A stretch of 64,000 nt of DNA from Forficula auricularia (GCA_024734495.1 JALMQS010000089.1:1244370-1308369); one strand, 5' to 3'; shown: positions 1 to 11,904, counted from the stretch's first letter. The notes: generated by a model from the letters alone, not told the origin. Program-made: numbers and translations.

Positions 1-2
1 TT

Positions 3-60
3 GAGATACGAGCAAATTGACATACGAGCAAGGTTACGGAACGAATTAAACTCGTATCTC
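3..60. repeat. short inverted repeat
   Basis: GAGATACGAG (3-12) is answered by CTCGTATCTC (51-60), a perfect 10-bp inverted repeat around a 38-bp loop. A further ATACGAG lies inside the loop. It looks like the end of a dispersed element that continues left of the window. No coding potential. Confidence 0.55.
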
Positions 61-180
61 GAGGTATCTCTGTATAAAGAAATATATGACATCCACAATA
101 TATAACTTTAAAAAAATTTATATAAATTTTGTCATAGAAAAAAACTAAATAACTAAAAACATCACCTTAAAAAGCAAACA

Positions 181-358
181 ACTCTTGATAATCTCGGCAA
201 GAAAAATATTTAAATTTCTAAACGTTTGCATTTATGCTTGCTAACATTAGAACTTTCAATTGAAAGAATTTGTTTTGCCGAGAGTACCTAGCAGAGTTGT
301 TGATTCATAAAGGGAAATCAATGAAGTTGTCGCCTGCTTGATTAAAATAAACATATGC
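181..358 (-). repeat. dispersed repeat of the 'CAAGCAGAGG' family, reverse copy
   Basis: On the minus strand this matches segments at about 58410-58520 and 60519-60630: a block around TGTTTATTTTAATCAAGCAG followed by TTGATTCATAA, GCTACTCTCGGC and TTTCAATTGAA. Another forward fragment is near 605-680 and a reverse one near 57590-57660. At least five copies in the window mark it as a dispersed repeat; its class is unknown. Confidence 0.5.
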
Positions 359-1489
359 ATATACTAGGTATATATCAAATACATATAAGTAGATATAGAT
401 ATAATTTATTTTTTGACACTATAGTTTCGAAGCATGTTCATCATGAGTTTTTTTAATTAGAAATTTCTCATGGATTCTTGTACCCGATTGGATTTAGAAA
501 AAATCGTTTTGTCGTAATAGTAATATCAGGTCACTGAACAAAAGACTGATGATGAATGTCAAACTTATGAATCTGTAATCTAAAACTAATTATTTATAAT
601 ATGTGAATGTTTATTTGCATCATGCGGAGGACAACCTTATTGTTTTCTCCTTATGGAATAGAACTTTCAGTTTAAAAATACAGAATATTAGAAAAAATCA
701 AATTGTTATATGAATAGTTGTAAGTAATGAGCTGAATTTGGCACTAAGGTTTGTTTGGATAAATAAACTACACTTCTGTGCCAAGTTTCTAGTTCAAACC
801 GTTCGCCGACAAAATTACCAAAATTTACAAAATTTAATCGAAGTTTACACTTTGTTCTTCGCTTTTAAATGATGCATTTTTATTTCTCATGGTGTGGACC
901 ATCGGATATTTTTTTAATAAAATGGCCAACACTTGTTACCAATTTATACTGGTCGCACTCATATTTGTGCGATAGACCTTGCAGTTTCAGTATTATTCTC
1001 TCACAAAGAACGCAATTAACCTGAGGTCAATTCAACAAGGCAGCTTTGGCATCACAAGTTAATATAAATAAATTAATTGATATATAGGTACATGGCTTGA
1101 TTTCCCAATTGATAATTAGATATATTGAACAATTTCATTACCCAATATATATATAATATTTGCAAGGTACGTGTAATTTAGTGATTGAAATTTGCATTTG
1201 ATATTGGGAGGAAAACAGTAGCACTAATATGTTATCAGACAATGTAAATATAGAAAAACCACTTTGATTGTGAGATTCCTACCAATGTTTATGTTTTTTT
1301 TTTTTTTATTTCATAAATTGATAAAATAACATAGTGTATTTATCAGAAATATATATGTACCTATGCGAAATTTTAGGAAAATTGGTTCAATACAAGTGGG
1401 CCGAAATTTGACTTTGATGCAAGGTGTAACATCTATTGGCTAATAAAGACCCCTAAATCTTGAAAAGAATAAGAAATTTCAGGAGTTTG
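359..1489. other. AT-rich stretch without a recognised gene
   Basis: No open frame longer than about 60 codons and no family I recognise. It holds a diverged forward fragment of the repeat described at 181-358 (about 605-680) and a T-run near 1300. Confidence 0.5.
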
Positions 1490-1625
1490 AAAGATGTTAA
1501 AGATACCTGTGGATAAGTATCTTGTAAGAATGAAGGTTGTTCTTGGGAAAGACGAAGACAAGAAGCAAGTTTGAGCTTCTAGAAATCATAGGGATAAATA
1601 AGAAAGCAAATATGTTTGTTTCACT
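1490..1625 (-). pseudogene. degenerate CR1-like LINE 3' fragment
   Basis: The segment aligns by eye with the 3' coding end of the CR1-like element at 31370-31460. Both share, in order, GTGGATA, GAAGGTT, GGGAAAGA and the block ATCATAGGGATAAA/GTCATAGGGATAAA, but this copy is heavily diverged and has no open frame. It is probably an old fragment of the same LINE family on the minus strand. The call rests on visual similarity only. Confidence 0.3.
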
Positions 1626-1706
1626 TGTCCCTAATTAGAACAGCGAAGGTTTTATCTTACAACTGAATTATATATTGTGGTTAAGGCGTCTGTGTGTATA
1701 ACTTGG

Positions 1707-1806
1707 NNNNNNNNNNNNNNNNNNNNNNNNNNNNNNNNNNNNNNNNNNNNNNNNNNNNNNNNNNNNNNNNNNNNNNNNNNNNNNNNNNNNNNNNNNNNNN
1801 NNNNNN
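1707..1806. other. assembly gap (100 N)
   Basis: Exactly 100 consecutive N. This is the conventional length for a scaffold gap of unknown size, so the flanks may not be adjacent in the real chromosome. Confidence 0.97.
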
Positions 1807-2229
1807 ATTTTTAACTTTCTCAAGAAACGTTTTCAGGTAAAAAAAAAAAAAAAAAAAAAATCTTTTTCTTCATAATTTAATATGTAAAATATGCTGCATG
1901 GTTTTATAGAAATTTCTGAATTTGATTTGAAAAAGTCTGATTTTTATTTTTAAAAATCCTGAATTTAGTTTAAAACATGCTGAATTTGGATTTTTTAAAA
2001 AACCCGAACTCTGATATGTAGAAGTCCGAATTTTAAGTTAAAAAACCTATTTAAAACATATTGCAAAGTAATAGAAGAATTATTAATATTAATTTCAAAA
2101 AAATCCATTATCATACGTAACAAGCTTTGAATGGGGTGGGGGAAGGTCACACAAATGTTACGGTGCGTTATCATAGGGTACGGTGGGCCTAAATATTGTC
2201 AAAAAACGTTACGTGATATTTGAACGTTC
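1807..2229. other. low-complexity AT-rich stretch
   Basis: A long A-run at about 1840-1860 is followed by degenerate repeats of a 'TTTGAATTTG' flavour (1915-2040) and a short G-rich piece near 2135. No gene seen. Confidence 0.5.
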
Positions 2230-2296
2230 CCTTAGATCAGTGTTCCGCAAACTTCTTGTGTTCAAGGTACACCTACCAAATGAAGAAATTTTAGAG

Positions 2297-4546
2297 CAGG
2301 CTTGTCCAAACCGCGGCCCTCGATGGCTCTCAATGTGGTCTTCGACAAAAATCGCAAACTTACAAACTTTATGAGATTCAGACTAAAAATCCCAGTGATA
2401 TTACTAAAAATACAATATTTTAAACTTGCTATTAATTTATGATCTGAATAATGAATTTCGGAATTTAACACGTTATTTCGCAATGAGATATTCATAAAAG
2501 TGAACCTTAAATAATTTTATATATACAAGTCATCTATTTTCAAAGCCTGAAGCACGCAAAGAATGAAGTTAGATCTAAAGCATTTGATGAGCATTTCCGA
2601 GAATTCACTGAGAATTCCTTTGAGCCAAATATCGACGGATTACCGTTAGGGGGGAGACCTCAATTGATGATTAAGTTTATACGGATTCACGGACGAACGG
2701 CTAATCCCTACATAAGCGGTATAAAATAAATGCGAACGCGTATTCCTTAATTATCGGTCTACCTTGGGAAAACACGAATATCCAAGATTGAGGGATTCGT
2801 TACCATAGACGTGTTTTTATAACCCTGTCCGGTACTAAAAAGTACTTGATTGCAGATTCGGATAGTTAAAAGATATATTAGCAAAAAACTTTCATAGATT
2901 ATTATTAAAAAATAAATGTAAGGAATATTTTGTGGAAAGTTAAATTCAGAAAATAATGATTAATAATTTTTTAATTAAAATAATGAAATTATATTTAATT
3001 AACAAAGAGTATTTATTATTTAAACAATAATGAGTAAAGTATTATAAATTCTTTATAACAAAGAGTGCAATTTGAATTAAATAATAATTGTTTTAATACA
3101 TATATTATAATCAGTACTTATCTTAAAAATAAGATGAATAAATTTCCTCTGTCAATTATTGAGGTAAATTGGTAAACAGATATCAATTCAATACAGATGC
3201 TTCTTCATGACAAAAGCCAATATCTCGATGATCTCGACAGAAACAAGGTGGTTTAAGGTATGATCACAGCTGAGATGTTTTTGAAGAGAGGATGGCAGGA
3301 GAGGGTAAGAAATTCCCCTGGCTTCCCTTGTCCTTGAGAATACGTCACAGATCCAGATGGCGTCGGTAGAAATGAAGTTAATTATTTTTCTTTTTAAATA
3401 AAGAAAATATACAAGAATTTCAAAATTTCTAAGTTTAGAATGAAATTTCTTGTAAAATGCGACTATATGATCAGTTGCAGCTTGTTCCAGCTGAAGCTCA
3501 GGGGAATAGAATTATTTCCCTGGCTAACAAAATATATATTTGGGCATTTCCAACTTATGCAAAGATCTACAGCCGACTTATATAAAAAAGCCAATGGCCA
3601 TTTTACGGAATTCCACAATTAAATATAAAAAGAACCAATACAAATGGCCTTTAAACACATATATATAAAAAATAAAAAACTGGAAACAAGTAAATGGCTT
3701 CGGCGAGGAGCTGCAGTCCCCCGGCAGGGCTTCTTGCTCCTATAATGCCGAACCAGCTAGGTCGAGAACATGATCATAAGTGAAGAAGGCTCTCTAGCGA
3801 GAGACCGAACGGTTAGAAAAAGGAATGGGAAAGCGAGTTATGTTATCTCAACTGTGATTGGTCGAGGAGTTAATTTTTCAACCAATAAGAATCAATCTTT
3901 CTGTTCAAGTCTGTGAGAGGTTTACTGGCTTGTGTGAGTGAAGCAACTGTCGACATATATTTTGACCTTGAAGCGAAATAAGATATATTTTTTCTTTATT
4001 AAAATAAACAAAGTCGTTTATAAATTCAAATATCTAACATTGATTTGGTAATAAAAGCGATGCTTTTATTATTGAACTTTTAAACCTATGTATAAAAAAT
4101 ATCAAATTTAAAGTAAATATACTCTTTAAAATGAATTATCTTCAGTTAATGAAGTAAATATAAACTTATTATCTAATAAATGATTGCTTTTATAAAATCG
4201 TTATTCCTTGAAATATTCAAAGAGTTAAAAAATTAAAAATAAAAATAATATAATAAAAAAGCTCAAACTTCAAATTCACTGAAGTTTGACCACCACATGC
4301 TGTCCCAAAAACAATGACAAACTCTTTTCTCAATATAATTTTGTGCTTGCTGATTTGTCTCTTAGCTTCTTTTTTTATAATAAAAAATTTATAAAGTAAC
4401 AAAGCTTAATTTCTTAAGTATATTAAGTACATATTCTACGTTTTTGCTCATCAGCTATTAGTAAAGTTAGTGTATTTTATGTGTGACCCAAAACAGCTCA
4501 TATTCTTCCAATGTGGCCAGGAAGCTAAAAAGCTTGGACACCCCTG
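2297..4546. mobile_element. inner hAT-type transposon with perfect 8-bp target duplication
   Basis: The left terminus CAGGCTTGTCCAAAC and the right terminus, read inward as CAGGGGTGTCCAAGC, form hAT-like terminal inverted repeats. The flanking 8-mers TTTTAGAG (2289-2296) and TTTTAGAG (4547-4554) are identical. The 2.25-kb interior has no transposase frame, so it is non-autonomous or a decayed deletion derivative. The interior has two somewhat GC-richer patches (3221-3370 and 3690-3860) that I cannot assign. Confidence 0.78.
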
Positions 4547-4651
4547 TTTTAGAGGTACACCAAAGAAAAAACCAATGTTTATTTAATATTTATTTACGAG
4601 CTTTTCGTGCGTGGCTTCGGCACGCCCTCGAAGCTCGGCCCTCCGGGCTAG

Positions 4652-5330
4652 TCCCTGGCGGGCGGCGTCTCGGTCCAAAATTTTTATTCCTTCTTAAAAA
4701 ACCACACTCCAAATGTATACTTACTACTTACTATTGTGATATTTTTTGTGTGGAAATAGATTTATTTAAATAAGTGGGATCGTGTGAGGAGGAGAATTAT
4801 ATTATATTATTTTTTTAAATTTGGGATTGATAATCGATATAAGGCTCCAAATATTTAAAAGAGATCAGGTGTTGTTTGTATGACAGGCTGATCCCTTCAG
4901 TATTGCAATGAGAAACTCATATGGGCATGCGTGTCTTAAGTCTTTCAATTTTGTAAAAATCAAAAAATAAGAATAACAAAATTTAGATTTCGAAAAAATT
5001 ATAAAAAAGTGGCAAATTATTAAAAAATAAACAAATAATATATAAAATATAAATCAAATAAGATGTGATTAATTTCTTCTTCTGTATGCAAAGAAAAGCG
5101 AATTGAATATTTAATTTTTGCGTGGTGAAGGGGGGGAATAATTATCAATATGTTTAATGTTTCTTAATTTAAAATCAATTAGAGTCTTTCATTTCAAAAT
5201 TCGAGTTAAAATTACAATTATATTTCAAATTTGCCTCGACTTATCTCGACTCAAAACACAAATATACCTACGGCATCAGCGCCCCTGTCGGCAGCATTAG
5301 GTCAGCGTTGCTGCAAATTAATCTGGACTA
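4652..5330 (+). repeat. arm A of a ~0.7-kb inverted pair (partner 8893-9667)
   Basis: Read in reverse complement this matches 8893-9667 almost end to end. Shared landmarks are CCCTGGCGGGC(G/A)GCGTCTCGG, ACCACACTCCAAATGTA, GGCATGCGTGTCTTAAG, and a GGCATCAGCG/GTCAGCGTTGC block at the far end. The GC-rich end resembles Helitron-associated sequence at 11990-12020. There is no coding frame. Confidence 0.6.
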
Positions 5331-5609
5331 TCCTTATTATAATTATTAAAATCAATATAATATGAAAAATTTAGTTGGTTCATGTCCATTTTAATAATAA
5401 ATAATAGATTCACGGGTTTTAATTATAATATGAAAAGATGTTTAATGAGAAATGTGAGCCTGCTTAAATGAGCACAGGAGATCAAAATTTGGACCAATCG
5501 TTGATAAGGCGCTCGCATAACTCTCAACTATGTGTATTATCTTAATAAAACTTGACATTTTTCCGCGGAACACCAACTAATGACCACGGTACACCACACT
5601 GCCTTAGAA

Positions 5610-6532
5610 GACCAGATTTAGATTCTAAAGATGCGATGTCAAGTTCTTAAATAATCAAACTTTAAGACGAAACATAAATTTAATATAATTGAGTAGTTTT
5701 TGAAGACGTGTGTGTGTGAGAAAGACAGGATTCCATTCCTGGGCCTGTTATCTAGAAAGAAAAAAAACATTTTTGATCTTGTCTTTAGGAATTATAATCA
5801 AAATACCACCTGCAAAATTGGATGGATCTGGTTTGGACTAAAATTGGGATGAAAAATAATTTTAACTAAGAGAAAAAAAATCGATTAAATTCATCAAGAT
5901 TTATGTTAGGTATACATATACATCTTTCATTTCAAAGATTATCGACCTTATTCTTTAGGTGATTTATAATAATGAATAATTCATCTGACCGTTAGCTAAA
6001 TGCCAACTAAGGATGATCCTCTATTATTATCAATTCGTGAACACATTTAATAAAAAAAGGAGACAGAATGACTTAATAGATAGAAGCTATGACATGTTTC
6101 TATAAAATCATAGTAATGTCTTGATGATGATGATATCTGAATTTTAATCATTGTGGTCGCTACTATCAATGAATCATTAGGGTATTTAAAAAAAGTGGAA
6201 AATAATTCAGAGAAAAGCCAACGAATAAGATGATTTATAAAATTATGATCAATTTTAGTGAAAAAAAGATCAAAAAGTTATTTTATGATTTAAGAAAGTG
6301 ACTGGCTTGTGTTTTATCAAGACTCTATACGTGGAAGCATGAATAGTCTTCACTGAAGCAATATATAAATTAACATAGAGGCTGTTATCAAGTACCTCAT
6401 AATTTTTTAAATCTTTTTTCCAGTATTACGATATTTTGAATCGAAATTAAATAATATCTATTTTAGAATCGGAATGTAATCCTTTTGCAAAAGTTATCGT
6501 TGGACAGCAGGTAGTTACTATAGGTTATATAA
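5610..6532. other. AT-rich stretch without a recognised gene
   Basis: No long frame, no repeat of known class. One GATGATGATGATATC-like run occurs near 6125. Confidence 0.5.
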
Positions 6533-7461
6533 TGGGTGTTTTTTTAGAGGTATAGAACTTCGAATTGAAATAAAACACAAGAAAAATCGTTTTAATGTCC
6601 ATCAATTTGGCTTTATTGGAAGGATAATTTTATGCCATTAATGTTTAAATATGATTTCGGGCATGTGGCCGCCGCGGCTGGCTCGAATAAATCCAATTCT
6701 ACAGGTCCAATTTTCAACCACTTTTTCGAGCATATGGGGCCGTATGTTGGCAATAACGCCACGAATGTTGGCTTCCAATGTTGGCAAAATTGCCGCATTT
6801 GGAGTGAAGAGAATCCACATGAGACCCTTGAGACGCCATTACGTCCACAAAAACTGACTGTTTGGTGTGCTCTATGGGCTGGTGGAGTCATTGGGCCATA
6901 CTTCTTCCGAAATAATGCTGGAGAGTCAGTTACCGTTAATGGAGACCGGTATAGAGCCATGATAACCGACTATTTTGTTCTCGAATTGGATGGCATGAAT
7001 GTGGATGAGTTGTGGTTCCAACAAGACGGCGCTACATGCCACACAGCGCACGTCACAATCGATTTATTGAAGGAAACATTCGATGAGCGCATAATTTCGC
7101 GGAATGGACCTGTCAATTGGCCACCAAGATCGTGTGATTTGACACCATTGGATTATTTTCTTTGGGGATATGTGAAGTCGCTCGTCTACGCCAACAAACC
7201 AGAAACGTTAGGGGACTTGGAAGCCAACATTCGTGGGGTTATTGCCAACATACGGCCCCATATGCTCGAAAAAGTGGTTGAAAATTGGACCTGTAGAATT
7301 GGATTTATTCGAGCCAGCCGCGGCGGCCACATGCCCGAAATCATATTTAAACATTAATGGCATAAAATTATCCTTCCAATAAAGCCAAATTGATGGACAT
7401 TAAAACGATTTTCCTGTGTTTTATTTCAATTCGAAGTTCTATACCTCTAAAAAAAACACCC
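6533..7461 (+). mobile_element. Tc1/mariner (DD41D type) foldback element
   Basis: The termini read GGGTGTTTTTTTAGAGGTAT (from 6534) and, inward from the right, AGGGTGTTTTTTTTAGAGGT. TA-rich flanks suit a TA target. The first ~245 bp (6535-6781) are an inverted copy of the last ~245 bp (7217-7461), including the end of the transposase frame. The 5' half of the gene has therefore been replaced by an inverted duplicate of the 3' end. Total length is about 0.93 kb against ~1.3 kb for an intact element. Confidence 0.8.
6783..7357 (+). pseudogene. DD41D mariner transposase, C-terminal two thirds, N-terminus lost
   Basis: The continuous frame 6632-7357 (241 codons) is true transposase only from about residue 51. 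Before that it translates the inverted 3' end. Visible motifs are ENPHE, VTVNGDRYRAM, the catalytic LWFQQDGATCHTA (Asp 132) and CDLTPLDYFLWG (Asp 174). The two Asp are separated by 41 residues, matching the DD41D (rosa-like) Tc1/mariner lineage. The tail RASRGGHMPEIIFKH matches the homologue at 44160-44849. The first catalytic Asp and the helix-turn-helix are missing, so it cannot encode an active enzyme. It would have cut and joined transposon ends at TA sites. Confidence 0.8.
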
Positions 7462-7879
7462 TATATGAGGCGTTCAAAAGCAAAGTAAACCAACCCATAA
7501 ATCTCATTTTCGCTGATAAGCCTCTATAATGAAGTATGTTTTTGATAGAACTAACTAGACAGAGTGGTCCAAACTTAGTTTTTAAACTTCCTTCTAGATT
7601 TCAGTACATGTGCCACTTTTTGCTTCGAACCTTTACTTCTATTTTGCTGGATTTCTCATAAAAAACCAAAATTGGGATGGTCCACTCTGCTTTTGAACGT
7701 CTCATATGAGCTCACTCACAAATTTTTATTTAGTTAATTTTTTTTATTTTTTGCTTATTCGTGTTTATAAATATCTAAAACATGAAAAAGTCATTTTCAG
7801 AATTTTTTTAGATTTTTGAATTTCTAGCCTTTTCTATATGAAAAATTGAATTAGTAATGAACCTGTTGAAGCTTTTATT

Positions 7880-8065
7880 TTGTGATTAATTTGATTAAAA
7901 TTTGAATTTTTATTTAAATCACACATAAATAATTATAATTATTTATTGAATACGAACAAATAATGTTTGTAGTTATATTGTATTATTTGTTTGTGTTCAA
8001 TAAATAATTATAATCTAATTATGTTGTGATTTAAATAAAAATTCAAATTTTAAAAGAAATGGAGA
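7880..8065. repeat. AT-rich palindrome
   Basis: AAAATTTGAATTTTTATTTAAATCACA (from about 7897) is mirrored at about 8025-8062, with inner arms AATAATTATAATTATTTATT and AATAAATAATTATAAT. The arm sequence also occurs at 15160-15235, downstream of a degenerate hammerhead-like motif, so this is probably a foldback derivative of that repeat. Confidence 0.5.
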
Positions 8066-8139
8066 GCTGAATATGGTTGTTGCTATTATATCTACTAAAA
8101 TCAAGAAGAAAAGTTTGTATTAATAATCTATATCTTTTT

Positions 8140-8520
8140 GTCAAGTTTCAGTTTTCTACAAATGATTATTAAATATCTCTTAAAATATAAATTTTTAAAT
8201 ATTCATTATTTAAGACTTTATTGGAGAACGAAATGCCTAGGAATTCGCTCATTTGTTTCATCAGACGTTTTTGAGATGTTTCAAAAATACGATGCAAAAA
8301 GATCACTTTTTTTTATCTTGCAGGATTATAATACTTCACCATAACCCCGTATGTTAAAGTAAAAACTTTCGTGGTTTTGATTTGTTAGGCCGAAACGCCG
8401 TGAATTCGCTTAATTTTTTCATGAAAATAGTTTCTGACTTTTTTGAGAGATTTTGAAAATATCATTTTTTTCAAGCACGATTACAATATGGTAAAGTAAA
8501 AACTTTAAGTACATACACAC
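8140..8520 (-). repeat. MITE-like repeat, two related units
   Basis: Two blocks end alike: '...GCA(G)GATTATAATACTTCACC...GTTAAAGTAAAAACTTT' (about 8320-8370) and '...GCACGATTACAATATGGTAAAGTAAAAACTTT' (about 8475-8505). Related sequence in the opposite sense occurs at 59760-59810 and near the window end. No gene. Confidence 0.4.
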
Positions 8521-8622
8521 GGGTATCAAAAATGATATACACTTGTTGGGTCCAGGCATGCCGCGTGTATCATTATGTACTGCACGAAAATAACAATAAA
8601 ATGTATTAAAAAAAATAGGTGA

Positions 8623-8820
8623 TTAGTAGAGATTGCGGTGTTGGTACAAGGTGGAATACATTCTTAAGACATGTAAGAGTAAATAATATTATATTTAGTA
8701 TTGATTTACTATGAGTCAGGATACTAGGTCACTTATTCATAAAAATTACCGTGAAATAAGTGACCTAGTATCCTTAACTCATAGTAAATCAATATTAAAT
8801 ATAATATTTATTTACTCTTA
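8623..8820. mobile_element. palindromic MITE
   Basis: A nearly perfect hairpin: arm 8675-8745 (AAGAGTAAATA..., TTTACTATGAGT, CTAGGTCACTTATT) is mirrored at 8753-8820. A one-sided leader on the left (GATTAGTAGAGATTGCGGTG) matches, in reverse, the right flank of a second copy at 35137-35338. Two copies with the same architecture support a mobile foldback element. Confidence 0.65.
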
Positions 8821-8892
8821 TCTTTATTAAAATATAGTGTGGCCTGAGACGACCTTTTTTCACAAATATAATATATAATATAATATTTAGAA

Positions 8893-9667
8893 TAAGCCAG
8901 ATTAATTTGCCGCAACGCTGACGTAATGCTGCTGCTGACAGCGAGCGCTGATGCCGTCGGTATATTTGCGTCAAATTTGAATTATAATCGTAATTTGGAC
9001 TCAAATTTTGAAATGAAACACTCCAATTGATTTTAAATTAAGAAATATTAAATATATTGATAATTATTCCTCCTCCCGCCCCCTCCTCACCACTCAAAAA
9101 TTAAATATTTAATTTGCTTTTCTTTGCGCACAGAAGAAGAAATTAATCACATCCTATTTGATTTATATTTTATATATTATTTGTTTATTTTTTAATAATT
9201 TGCCACTATTTTATAATTTTTTAAAAATCTAAATTTTGTTATTCTTATTTTTTGATTTTTACAAAATTGAACGACTTAAGACACGCATGCCCATGAGTTT
9301 CTCTATGGCTGATACTGGAGCAGCCTGACATACAAGCAACACCTGATCTCTTTTAAATATTTGGACCCTTATATCGATTATCAATCCCAAGTTTAGAAAA
9401 AATGATATAATATAATTCTCCTCCTCACACGATACCACTTATTTAAATAAATCTATTTCCACACAAAAATATCACAATGCTGTAGATTATAGAAAAAAAA
9501 ATACTTCCAGATTCATATCTAGAGCCTCATTTCTGTAGCTGGGTCAGGACGAAAATGAGGCGAAACTTTTAAGAGACTATGTATTTTCGGGAGTTTGCAT
9601 GTGTACATTTGGAGTGTGGTTTTTTAAGAGGAATACAATTTTTGGACCGAGACGCTGCCCGCCAGGG
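8893..9667 (-). repeat. arm B of the ~0.7-kb inverted pair (partner 4652-5330)
   Basis: Reverse complement of 4652-5330 with extra sequence at about 9484-9600 (contains GAGGCTCTAGATATGAATC in reverse). The two arms lie 3.6 kb apart with a mariner and a MITE between them. The open frame running across it is chance. Confidence 0.6.
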
Positions 9668-10282
9668 CATTCAGTCCACTAGTGTATATATATAATAAAG
9701 TCAATGTGTTAAGGGGAAAATTCACAAGTGGAGTATTTATTAGCTCGTTGATGCTTATTCTTCGTTTTATTCCCTTTATTTACTTTTGTATTCCCCTTGA
9801 ATAATTTAAAATAATTAAAATATAATATAAAGATTTTTTCCTATGAAATAAGCAGGTTCTGTTTAAGAAAAATAAAGTAAAAATAACCAAATAGAAAAAA
9901 AAATATTTTAAATACCTGATAAAGTTGAATCTTTGAAGAAATATCTCGAATGATTTGATACTTAGTAATTGAACTTTAATAGAATAAAAGTACTTAAGAT
10001 ATTAATAGTTATACACTCTAGTTACATAATTGCACTCACTCATAAATAGTTATTTCATTAGAAAAATATATTATTTTGATTTAATCTCAATTGATAGATT
10101 GCTTTAAGTGTGTTTGTACGAATAAGTGCATCAGTGTTTATTTTAATCGATTGAACTCCAAAGTGAAGAGTGAAATAATTTATAGCAATATCAGAAAATA
10201 GAGATAATCTCATTTTATGAAAATCTCATTCATTGTTAATCTCAAAAGTTTAAAATTTGGTATGGAAGGTCTTATTTATGAA
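9668..10282. other. AT-rich stretch without a recognised gene
   Basis: No frame above 60 codons and no repeat I can name. Confidence 0.5.
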
Positions 10283-10900
10283 CTAGCTGCAAGGGCCGCA
10301 TTCAGGCTCTGTTGCTAGCCAGGGGGTGGCGCCCCCTGGAAACCTTCTCCCCCCCTCCCACCGTTCTCGTCCCCGAAACCCCGCACCCAGTTTTTGCATT
10401 TCTAGCCTTCTAGTGGCCCACAGATTATGAATACAAAATTTGATCAGTTTGCTCCAAAGGCAAGAATTTACATTTTTTCACCCTCCCCCACCAAAAAAGT
10501 TGATTTTACTGATAATATAATAGAAGTTGATTCCATTAGAAATAATCCCGAGTGTATGTTACTTAATTAGAATTATTAGAGATACATTTTATTACATCTT
10601 AGTAGAGAAATGAACCCAAGTGCCAAAAAGCATTCCGGGACTATGGCTGTCCTTCGGAAAGTTAACATTCAACAAAGCTAACATTTTTGGGTCAAACAAT
10701 ATACCAAAATTTTGTTTTCGTCTATGAAATTTGCATTTGTGGTAAATTTATATAAATAAAAATGTACTGTTACGCTTAAGTGATACGTTAAAGGATCTCC
10801 GAAAGTTCTTCACCGATTTCTTTGAAATTTTCACACAACATTACATTCAAATACGCGAGTGTTTACAGTGTTTTTACTTTATCCAATGCGAAGCATGGGA
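10283..10900 (-). mobile_element. Helitron-like element, reverse orientation, 3' end clear
   Basis: On the minus strand it ends ...GGGCCCTTGCAG-CTAG followed by T, as a Helitron 3' terminus should (CTRR before T). Upstream is an imperfect hairpin GAGCC...GGCCC. Its C-rich tract (10340-10390) and the block TTTTTGCATTTCTAGCCTTC are shared with Helitron-like elements at 24000, 38250, 40360 and 46830. Sequence near 10800-10850 resembles Helitron 5' sequence containing AATCGGTGAAGAACTTTC. The exact 5' end was not found. Confidence 0.5.
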
Positions 10901-11127
10901 GAAAGTATTGGAATCGCTCTCGCAGCAAGCGCTGCTTTAAAGGGTCCTCAGGTAAAGACTACGGAACCCATGGACTCAATTAAGGTCACAAATTGAAGTA
11001 TTCAATGAGATTGAATTTTAGCACGTGACGGTTTTGCCAAAATTACCTGGGATCTCGCTGAGAGGCCAAAAAGTGCCATTTTTTTGGAAGTGCGAAGCTT
11101 GAGTTGTTTGCCATAAAAGAATTTAGT

Positions 11128-11500
11128 CTTTTTGATTTTAAGTCGATTCTTCCACGTTTTCAGTAGAGGTTGCCATTAATAGTCAAAACATCAAAAATGG
11201 AATGCAATAAGGTTATTCCTCTAGTATTAGATAAGAATCGATCGTTATTTTTGATTTTAAGTCGATTCCTTCATGTCTTCAGCAGTGGTTACCAATAATA
11301 ATCGAAGGGTCAAAAATCTAAGGTAGAATTATTATTCCTCAAGTATTAGATGAGAATCAATCGCTATTTTTGATTTTAAGTCGATTCCTCCATGTCTTAA
11401 GCAATGATTACCAATAATAACCGAAATGTCAAAAATCCAATGTATTGTTATTCCTCGACTGTTAAATGAGAATCGATCATTATTTTTGAATTAAAGTCAA
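11128..11500. repeat. tandem array, ~117-120-bp unit, three-plus copies
   Basis: The start of the unit, TTTTTGATTTTAAGTCGATTC, recurs at about 11128, 11248 and 11367, with a partial fourth at 11483. Between starts each unit carries a GGTTACCAATAATA-like piece, GTCAAAAAT and a block ending GAGAATCGATC. Units differ by roughly 15-25 percent, so the array is old. Confidence 0.7.
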
Positions 11501-11904
11501 CATGAACTGCAAATTGCAAGTGATATCTGATTTATATAAAGGAATAAACATATTAATATTTCAAATGAATTTGGATAAAGTTTAGCAACGATCCGTTGCA
11601 GTTTATTTATAGATATCACACCTGTAGAATGAAAAAAAATTTTTTCGAGGAAACAACACCAGCGCATCTCTTGGGGGCAAAAGCAAACAAACAAGATGGC
11701 CGATAATAGCTTTTTGGAAATGTTTCAACTGTAAATATTATTTTTGGTTAAGGGAACAATAATTATAAACCTGGCCCAAAATTTAGATATACCAATCGGA
11801 GCACCAAACGGACATATGTTGCGAATATAGTTTCGATACGTCCAGTGTTTTAGGCGTGAAGCATAAGAGTTAGTCACAGCAACGCGTGGTCGGGTCAGCT
11901 ATTA
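11501..11904. other. unassigned stretch
   Basis: Contains a small somewhat GC-richer piece (11640-11700) with an 'AACAAGATGGCCGATAATAG' block. No gene recognised. Confidence 0.4.

Larger units (their letters stand above)
2238..5601. mobile_element. outer hAT-type transposon, non-autonomous, with nested insertions
   Basis: The left end CAGTGTTCCGC starts at 2238 and the right end reads ...CACCACACTG at 5601, so both ends show CAGTGT when read inward. The flanks are CCTTAGAT (2230-2237) and CCTTAGAA (5602-5609), an 8-bp duplication with one mismatch, as expected for hAT. A subterminal GTTCCGCGG-like block is present near the right end. No transposase frame is visible. It has been opened by a second hAT (2297-4546) and holds one arm of a large inverted repeat (4652-5330). 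Confidence 0.65.

Noticed and set aside
11128..11500. CRISPR-like array
   Set aside because: Units are ~117 bp, diverged along their length, without short conserved repeats and unique spacers, and the genome is eukaryotic.
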